From positions 1 to 10,783 of the forward strand of contig DIWD01000032.1 in the NCBI GenBank assembly GCA_002428405.1: a DNA stretch of 10,783 nucleotides, read 5' to 3'. The stretch's first letter is position 1. Every line of letters begins with the position of its first letter. The notes under the pieces were generated by a model. It saw only the letters and a list, made by a program, of their open reading frames with translations, did no database searches and was not told where the DNA came from. Position numbers and translations under genes: made by a program. Below are positions 6,204 through 10,783 of this stretch, piece after piece. Source of the stretch: a bacterium UBA6115 (GTDB lineage: Bacteria; Bacillota_A; Clostridia; Christensenellales; Aristaeellaceae).

Positions 6204-6737
6204 CTATTTAGTGAGTTCCGTAATTTCTTGTTGTAGTCTTTCATCTGCCAGGTTGACATCGAATTTTCTGTTTCGTATTGCTTCCTTAAGAAGATTCTTC
6301 AGTTGTTTTTGCTGATATTGTACAATAAAAATATCACTTCCGGACTCAGAATGTCTCATAGCAATATCCTTATAAAGTTTAGCAACATCATTCATACTTC
6401 GAACAGTTAAATCTGAAAGATCATAGTGTGTGTCACGTCTTTCAATAAATGGAATATTTTTATTAGGAGTGTGTTTACAATTAAAACCGTACTTCTTTAT
6501 CAATTCAACATCAATTATTATGAACCACATTGTTTCGATTGTTCTTAATGTCCCCAATATGGCTAAAACAGTATCATTAAAGTCAGCTTGAGTATGAGCA
6601 AGCCATAAACTCAGTTCATTCTTGTTTGGCTTAACTTCGTCAAGAATAAACTCTGCCTTTATGTCTAATGCATTTTCGATTGAAAATAGTAAATCTATAT
6701 ACTTCCTACTTGCTAGTTTTCGCAGCATGAAGGGCAC
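6204..6737 (-). CDS. hypothetical protein, third gene of the island operon
   Basis: I do not recognise this protein. It is about 177 residues, mostly helical in appearance. It has a hydrophobic stretch (ETMWFIIIDVELI) in the middle that could be a buried helix or strand rather than a membrane segment, and a Lys/Glu-rich C-terminal tail (KQLKNLLKEAIRNRKFDVN). There is no signal peptide. Possible starts are GTG 6749, GTG 6737 and ATG 6728. GTG 6737 is preferred because the AGAGGTGA site of the upstream gene's tail is then at workable distance; the longer form would overlap the previous gene's stop by eight bases. Either way translation is coupled to the 299-residue protein. The AT-rich codon use matches the other island genes and not the surroundings. 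The gene is real on the evidence of length and operon packing; function is unknown. Confidence 0.7.
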   Translation of the reverse strand: MPFMLRKLASRKYIDLLFSIENALDIKAEFILDEVKPNKNELSLWLAHTQADFNDTVLAILGTLRTIETMWFIIIDVELIKKYGFNCKHTPNKNIPFIERRDTHYDLSDLTVRSMNDVAKLYKDIAMRHSESGSDIFIVQYQQKQLKNLLKEAIRNRKFDVNLADERLQQEITELTK

Positions 6738-6741
6738 TACA

Positions 6742-7641
6742 TTATTCACCTCTTTCCAGTTCTTCTTTTACGTTTTCAATGTATTTCTGAAGCCAATGTA
6801 TTCGAAGTTCTGTGTTATTCAGTATTTTTAGAGCTTCTTTTGTATGCCAATTCTCCATTGTCTTCACAGCATATTCAACAACTGAATCGTCTTTATGACT
6901 AAATAATGCTGTCGGAAATAGAAGAGCTGTCTTACCAAGTGTTTCATAAGGGAAATGGGAAATTATATGTAAGATTCCGCATAATATTTTTGGATCATCA
7001 TAATAATTAGGGTACATCCCTAATAACAAAAGTAGAGTATCTTCAACCCCAATTTCTCGGAACAAATCCTTTACATATAGTTCTGCATTTGGTATTTCTC
7101 CAGCTTCAATTACGTCATCTCTTAATATGTTGATGAATTGTTGCTCTCGAAATTCCTGACTTTGCTTAATTACAGACTGTTGTTCGATAAATTTTAAGTT
7201 TCGCTGATTAACATCCAATAATTCAAAGCAATTTTTCTGATCCAAAAAGGAAGATGTCTCAAAAATATGTTGTTCATATATTAATTCGTTTCTAATAAAA
7301 TTCTGGATCAGGTCACTAATACTTGTTCTGCCAGAATTTGCGAACAAAAAATGTTGCTCTCGAAATTCCTGACTTTGCTTAATTACAGACTGTTGTTCGA
7401 TAAATTTTAAGTTTCGCTGATTAACATCCAATGATTCAAAGCAATTTTTCTGATCCAAAAAGGAAGATGTCTCAAAAATGTGTTGTTCATATATCAATTC
7501 GTTTCTAATAAAATTCTGGATCAGGTCACTAATACTTGTTCTGCCAGAACTCGCTAACAAAAATTCAATGGATGAAGCATTTTTGGTATCTTCAATATCA
7601 CTTTGAACTATTTGTTTATCGAGACCGTTTCTAGCTAACAC
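6742..7641 (-). CDS. hypothetical protein with internal 71-residue tandem duplication, helical-repeat-like C terminus
   Basis: A 299-residue protein I cannot place in a named family. Residues 32-96 (SGRTSISDLIQ to QEFREQ) recur at 103-167 almost unchanged, with Ser70 versus Leu141 the main difference. The two units are joined by similar linkers (EFLLAS and HFLFAN). Residues 168-299 form paired helices (LLLLLGMYPNYYDDPKILCG, ILHIISHFP, VVEYAVKTMENW, EALKILNN) resembling HEAT/armadillo repeats, which often mediate protein contacts. There is no catalytic motif and no signal peptide. GTG 7641 is the start: AGGTGA from the end of the upstream gene sits 5 bases before it, and the upstream TAA is at 7646-7644. 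Without the duplication the protein would be about 228 residues, so the present form may be a recent variant. Function unknown. Confidence 0.78.
   Translation of the reverse strand: MLARNGLDKQIVQSDIEDTKNASSIEFLLASSGRTSISDLIQNFIRNELIYEQHIFETSSFLDQKNCFESLDVNQRNLKFIEQQSVIKQSQEFREQHFLFANSGRTSISDLIQNFIRNELIYEQHIFETSSFLDQKNCFELLDVNQRNLKFIEQQSVIKQSQEFREQQFINILRDDVIEAGEIPNAELYVKDLFREIGVEDTLLLLLGMYPNYYDDPKILCGILHIISHFPYETLGKTALLFPTALFSHKDDSVVEYAVKTMENWHTKEALKILNNTELRIHWLQKYIENVKEELERGE
7140..7565 (-). repeat. 213-bp in-frame tandem duplication
   Basis: Copy one (7140-7352) and copy two (7353-7565) have the same length and differ at six or seven positions, most of them clustered at the far end (GAATTTGCGAA against GAACTCGCTAA). 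The unit is a multiple of three, so the reading frame continues. Near identity points to a recent event. Confidence 0.95.
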
Positions 7642-7643
7642 AC

Positions 7644-8369
7644 TTATTCACCTAAAAACAGTTCAGATACCGACTTATCTAACAAGTTTGCAATACCATT
7701 TGCATAGGTGAAAAAAGTACTAATATCGTTAATCTTAAATCGCTCAGTTAGATTCAACTGGTGAGTATTTATATCATAGCCGATTATCAGTTGAGTGGGT
7801 TCATCCCGAGGATTTTTATTAAACATACTGATATCTACGATAATGTTCGTTACTTCATTTACTCCATTTAATTCAACAGATTCAATCGAATCATTATGAA
7901 CGCTCCATTCGCCGATGTTCTTTGTGTTAAAGTAAGACACCCCTGAAGCAACTTTTTTTCTTATTCGTTCGATTTTTTCTTTTTCATTATCAACTGTATA
8001 TTTGTAGTTTACAGCAATTCTTCCAGCGCTTATATGTAAACTTTTCATTACTTTTCCCAAAGCTTCTTTGCCTTCTTGGAGTATAACTTGTATAGCAATT
8101 TCTGAATCTAAACCATCACTTTTACTAAAGTTTAGGTCAATTCTATCTTTCAGTAAAACAATGTTCCAGCCTGAATCAGGATTTATAAAACTCATACGTG
8201 CGCTTTGCGTAACTTTTCCAGATTGTAAATCAAAATCCCTGCCTATTATCGAACTTGGTAAGAATTTACCACCTAGAGCAGTTAACACCTTATCGTAATT
8301 CTCTTTGGTTGCAGAAAAATGAGAAAAAGTTCCAAATATACTCATCTGGAATGACAACAAAGTTTTCAT
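7644..8369 (-). CDS. hypothetical protein, first gene of the island operon (TIGR04255-like layout)
   Basis: A 241-residue soluble protein without a signal peptide. The order of elements (LPSSIIGRDFDLQSGKVT near residue 36, then GWNIVLLKDRIDLNFSK, a central helix, GRIAVNYKYTV, and a closing FFTYANGIANLLDKSVSELF) reminds me of TIGR04255 proteins, a sporadically distributed family of unknown role. The resemblance is of pattern rather than clear motif, so the link is tentative. ATG 8369 has AGGAG (8377-8381) seven bases upstream and follows a strong promoter. The last codons, GGT GAA TAA, double as the ribosome site of the next gene, which begins three bases after the stop. AT-rich codon use shows the same foreign origin as its two partners. 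Confidence 0.78.
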   Translation of the reverse strand: MKTLLSFQMSIFGTFSHFSATKENYDKVLTALGGKFLPSSIIGRDFDLQSGKVTQSARMSFINPDSGWNIVLLKDRIDLNFSKSDGLDSEIAIQVILQEGKEALGKVMKSLHISAGRIAVNYKYTVDNEKEKIERIRKKVASGVSYFNTKNIGEWSVHNDSIESVELNGVNEVTNIIVDISMFNKNPRDEPTQLIIGYDINTHQLNLTERFKINDISTFFTYANGIANLLDKSVSELFLGE

Positions 8370-8411
8370 AAGATTGCTCCTTTTGCATTTTTCGGCAAGC
8401 TTCTTTCTGAT

Positions 8412-8440
8412 ATTTTATAGATTTTTATTCATGTTGTCAA
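8412..8440 (-). promoter_or_regulatory. strong promoter of the island operon
   Basis: A perfect TTGACA (8440-8435) is followed by a 17-base spacer and TAAAAT (8417-8412), five of six to consensus. Transcription would start near 8405 and give a leader of about 36 bases with AGGAG before ATG 8369. Confidence 0.75.
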
Positions 8441-8650
8441 ACATTTGCACAATATCACCATTAAAATATGTTGTTGGTTCCCATTTTTCTCCATTTCCCT
8501 TTACCATATCTTGTTTCGATTTCCACTGACCTACTGGAATACTCTTCAACCACGTAATCCAACTTCGTGCTCATCCGCTTGTTCTCCAGCAAATGCAATA
8601 ATCCATGCAGCCAAGAAACACAGGGCACGTACCACCCCTTTTTCATACAC
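8415..8650 (-). pseudogene. possible frameshifted remnant of a small exported protein
   Basis: From GTG 8650, behind a GGAAGGAA site, one frame reads VYEKGVVRALCFLAAWIIAF and on through GEQADEHEVGLRG to TGA at 8548-8546. This begins like a signal peptide. Losing one base there would continue into a frame reading LKSIPVGQWKSKQD, then VKGNGEKWEPTTYFNGD to TAA at 8417-8415. A third frame from ATG 8646 is open to 8461. The composition is intermediate between the island and the host. The end of this remnant overlaps the operon promoter. Chance open frames cannot be excluded. Confidence 0.25.
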
Positions 8651-8706
8651 TTCCTTCCTTTCACACAATTGCCTGAGAACATCCGGAAAGCCTCCCTTTG
8701 TTCCCT

Positions 8707-8753
8707 GGAACATAGGGGACGGGAACATAGGGGACGTATCTCCTTGTTTTCGT
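8707..8753 (+). repeat. REP-like repeat at the right end of the island
   Basis: GGAACATAGGGGACG occurs twice in tandem (8707-8721, 8722-8736). The second copy continues as TATCTCCTTGTTTTCGT, making 8721-8753 the inverse of 6134-6166 with two mismatches. The extra 15-base unit is present only on this side. Confidence 0.8.
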
Positions 8754-8865
8754 GAGTGGCAAAATGACACATGATTATAAAATGAAGTTTTTCATCAAGG
8801 CCCTGATGACTGCAAACACACATCAACCTGTGCCCGGCTTGGTTCTCTGTTATGATCTTCAAGCA

Positions 8866-8932
8866 GGGAACGCAAACAATGGGGACGGTTCTGTTTGCCC
8901 TAAAATGCATAGATTCGCGTTCCCATTGTTTG
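8866..8932. repeat. degraded inverted REP-type pair
   Basis: GGGAACGC (8866-8873) and CAAACAATGGG (8873-8883) have inverse copies GCGTTCCC (8917-8924) and CCCATTGTTTG (8922-8932). GGGGACGGTTC follows the left arm and GGACGTCCCC the right. The motifs resemble the REP-like family at 6043 and 8707 but with different inner sequence. I see no gene in 8755-9027. Confidence 0.45.
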
Positions 8933-9027
8933 GACGTCCCCGACATTCCCCTGCCTGCTGTTCGGAATCTTGTCGGAGAGCACAGCACTAAGAAACCGCT
9001 CATCGAAGCAATGAAAAATGATTCATA

Positions 9028-9060
9028 AAAAGGCCGCGGGGAGATGCATCTCCCCGCGGC
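9028..9060 (-). terminator. terminator for the glmS transcript
   Basis: A perfect 28-base palindrome (9033-9060; GCCGCGGGGAGATG and its complement) folds as a 12-pair stem with a TGCA loop. On the minus strand it is followed by CTTTTTATG, a T-run as in factor-independent terminators. It is the first such signal after the glmS stop, about 430 bases downstream, with the hairpin repeats in between. Confidence 0.8.
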
Positions 9061-9092
9061 GAGGCTATATACAAACTATATCCAGGGGAGTT

Positions 9093-9476
9093 TCAGAGGG
9101 CACAGCCCTCTGACTGTGATCGTATCGCTCGGCTTTGCCGGGTGGGCGGGGAGAATTGCGTAGCAATTCATTCCTTGTGAGTAAACCCGTCCTACTAAAC
9201 GACAAAGTGACCGCAGACACTTTGTCGACACTCCACAGCCCTCTGACTGCAATCGTATCGCTCGGCTTTGCCGGGCGGGCGGGGAGAATTGCGTAGCAAT
9301 TCATTCCTTGTGAAAAAGCCCATCCTTCTTAAACGACAAAGTGTCCGAAGACACTTTATCGATAGGTCATATCGCCCGGCTTTTCCGGGCGGGCGGGGAG
9401 AATTGCGGAGCAATTCATTCCTTGTGAGTAACCCCGTCCTACTAAACGACAAAGTGTCCTCAGACACTTTGTCGAC
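9093..9476. repeat. three tandem copies of a hairpin-rich intergenic repeat
   Basis: Units at about 9101-9233, 9234-9363 and 9364-9476 share, in order, CGGCTTTGCCGGG, GCGGGGAGAATTGC, a GAATTGC/GCAATTC hairpin, CATTCCTTGTGA, and a CGACAAAGTGTC/GACACTTTGTCG hairpin with a four-base loop. The third unit lacks the leading CACAGCCCTCTGACTG. Stems are kept while loops vary: GTA, GTA, GGA in the first hairpin and CGCA, CGAA, CTCA in the second. A further TCAGAGGGC/GCCCTCTGA hairpin (9093-9113) opens unit one. The block lies in the 3' untranslated part of glmS. It is not a CRISPR array: units are over 110 bases, contiguous and palindromic inside. Confidence 0.85.
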
Positions 9477-9486
9477 TACTTGTCGA

Positions 9487-10783
9487 CTACTCCACCGTCA
9501 CCGACTTGGCCAGGTTGCGCGGCTTGTCCACGTCGTTGCCGTTGAGGGCGGCGACGTAGTAGGCGAACAGCTGCAGCGGCAGGATGGCGAGGATGGGCTG
9601 CAGCTCCTCGCACAGGAAAGGAACCCTCAGCACATGATCCGCGACGCCTGCGATGTCCTCGTCGTGCTCCAGGCACAGGGCCAGCACCACCGCGCCGCGG
9701 GCCTTGACCTCCTGGATGTTGCTGATCGTCTTGTCGCGAAGCCTTTTTCCCATCACCAGGGCGATGACCAGGGTGCCCGGCTGGACGAGGGAAATGGTGC
9801 CGTGCTTCAGTTCCCCCGCCGGTTGCGCTTCCGAGTGGATGTAGGAAATCTCCTTGAGTTTCAATGACCCTTCCAGGGACAGGGAATAATCGATGCCCCG
9901 GCCGATAAAGAAGATGTCCTTGTGGTTGAAGAACAGGGAAGCAAGGCGCTGCACTTCCTTGTGGTCGCAAAGCGTCTGTTCCGCCGCGTCCGGGAGTTTC
10001 ATCAGACAGGACTGCGCCTCATTCAGTTCCGCCTCGCTCATCTGACCCCGCTCCTGCGCCAGGTAAAAGGTCAGCAGCGCCAGGGCCGCGACCTGGGTGG
10101 TATAGCCCTTGGTCGTCGCCACCGCGATTTCCGGGCCGGCCCAGGTATACAGGGTATAGTCGGCCTCCCGCGCGATGGTGGAGCCCACCACGTTGACGAT
10201 CGCCAGGGTCTTCACCCCTTTTGCCTTGGCTTCCCGCAGGGCCGCGATGCTGTCGGCTGTTTCCCCGGACTGGCTGATGATGACCACCAGATGTCCGGGC
10301 TTCAGGATGGGCCGCCGGTAGCGGAACTCGGAGGCGATATCCACCTCCACGGGGATCCCCAGCCGGCCTTCCAGCAGGTCCTTGCCCAGGCGCCCGGCGT
10401 GGTAGGCCGAGCCGCAGGCGACAATGTGCACCATGCTGAGGGACTGCATCCATTCCCGGTCCAGCTGGAGGTCATCCAGTTTGAAGCGCCCGTCCTTGAT
10501 GCGCGGGCGGATCGTTTCCCTCAGGGCAACGGGCTGCTCCATCATCTCCTTCATCATGAAGTGTTCATATCCGCCCTTCTCGGCGGCGGTTACGTCCCAA
10601 TCCACATGGAAGGGTTCTTTTTCAAAGGTCTCCCCGTATGCGTTGTAAAAGGTGATCTTCTCCGGGTCCAGCAGGGCGACTTCCCCGTCCTTCATCAGGA
10701 AAACCTCCCGGGTGAGGCTGAGGATGGCCGGGATATCCGAAACGATGTAGTTTTCCCCTTCGCCCTGCCCGACGATGAGCGGG
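9487..10783 (-). CDS. glmS: glutamine-fructose-6-phosphate aminotransferase (isomerizing), N-terminal part missing
   Basis: The frame enters from the right edge and ends at TAG 9489-9487, giving about 431 residues of a protein normally near 600. It makes glucosamine-6-phosphate from fructose-6-phosphate and glutamine, the first step to UDP-GlcNAc and peptidoglycan, in the cytoplasm. The fragment holds the end of the glutaminase domain (PLIVGQGEGENYIVSDIPAI) and both SIS isomerase domains. Sugar-phosphate loops CGSAYHAG and SQSGETADS, the TTKGYTTQV block, the catalytic segment KLKEISYIHSEAQPAGELKHG and the C-terminal tail KPRNLAKSVTVE with its conserved Lys are all present, so the enzyme looks intact here. 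The nucleophile Cys1 and any upstream glmS ribozyme lie beyond the window. An internal Met at 10695 is not the start, because conserved sequence continues upstream. Confidence 0.97.
   Translation of the reverse strand, partial: PLIVGQGEGENYIVSDIPAILSLTREVFLMKDGEVALLDPEKITFYNAYGETFEKEPFHVDWDVTAAEKGGYEHFMMKEMMEQPVALRETIRPRIKDGRFKLDDLQLDREWMQSLSMVHIVACGSAYHAGRLGKDLLEGRLGIPVEVDIASEFRYRRPILKPGHLVVIISQSGETADSIAALREAKAKGVKTLAIVNVVGSTIAREADYTLYTWAGPEIAVATTKGYTTQVAALALLTFYLAQERGQMSEAELNEAQSCLMKLPDAAEQTLCDHKEVQRLASLFFNHKDIFFIGRGIDYSLSLEGSLKLKEISYIHSEAQPAGELKHGTISLVQPGTLVIALVMGKRLRDKTISNIQEVKARGAVVLALCLEHDEDIAGVADHVLRVPFLCEELQPILAILPLQLFAYYVAALNGNDVDKPRNLAKSVTVE

Larger units (their letters stand above)
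6134..8753. mobile_element. AT-rich genomic island bounded by REP-like inverted repeats
   Basis: The left boundary 6134-6166 and right boundary 8721-8753 are inverse copies of one 33-base sequence, differing at two positions. Composition changes abruptly at the left repeat: the arsenic, peptidase and glmS genes are GC-rich, while the DNA from 6167 to about 8460 is strongly AT-rich, with A/T-ending codons. Inside lie three tightly linked minus-strand genes and a degraded fourth frame. There is no transposase or integrase inside, so if it moved it did so by an outside enzyme, or by recombination between dispersed repeats. Foreign origin is well supported by composition; mobility as one unit is inference. 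Confidence 0.55.

Noticed and set aside
8461..9003. Minus-strand open frame of 180 codons
   Set aside because: It runs through REP-like repeats and spacer DNA with no start signal at its head; only its last part overlaps the low-confidence remnant described.
9065..9467. Minus-strand frames with repeated LLTRNELLRNSPRPPGKAE-like peptides
   Set aside because: They are translations of the tandem hairpin repeats; the peptide repetition follows from the DNA repetition.
9093..9476. CRISPR array
   Set aside because: The repeats are over 110 bases, contiguous, internally palindromic, only three in number and without unique spacers or cas genes.
9487..10783. glmS ribozyme/riboswitch
   Set aside because: That element lies 5' of glmS, which is beyond the right edge; nothing visible here corresponds to it.

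Overview
The window looks like a chromosomal segment from a GC-rich member of the Bacillota, probably a gut or rumen type Clostridia. The support is Bacillus-like ribosome binding sites (GGAGG), signal-peptide-bearing proteins, a thioredoxin-type ArsC and hairpin-rich intergenic repeats. The placement is inference; no marker gene in the window fixes the lineage.

Left part (1-2963, + strand): a compact arsenic-resistance operon cut by the left edge. Order: DUF2703 protein (partial), small thioredoxin-like protein, small 4Fe-4S ferredoxin, Acr3 arsenite efflux permease, ArsN1-type N-acetyltransferase, LMW-phosphatase-type arsenate reductase ArsC. Genes are a few bases apart or overlap. Together they suggest reduction of arsenate (ArsC with a thiol partner), export of arsenite (Acr3) and acetylation of an organoarsenical such as arsinothricin (ArsN1), plus a set of cysteine-rich redox proteins whose exact part is not established.

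Centre-left (3009-5932): a lone exported ComEC-C-terminus-like metallo-beta-lactamase-fold hydrolase whose promoter seems to place the transcript start on the start codon; a 517-base spacer with a run of abutting hairpins; a secreted C39-like cysteine peptidase with a strong terminator; and, convergent to it, a UPF0303/heme-degrading-domain protein with its own promoter.

Centre-right (6043-8753): an AT-rich island, very different in base composition from its surroundings, bounded by a 33-bp near-perfect inverted repeat (31/33) related to a REP-like sequence. It holds a three-gene minus-strand operon of unrecognised function (241, 299 and about 177 aa) with a strong promoter and coupled gene junctions. 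The middle gene carries a recent in-frame 213-bp tandem duplication. This is the best candidate for an undescribed system in the window; a defence or mobile-element role is only a guess.

Right part (8755-10783): decayed intergenic DNA with REP-like fragments, then three tandem copies of a hairpin-rich repeat lying between glmS and its probable terminator, and the 3' part of glmS (minus strand, cut by the right edge).
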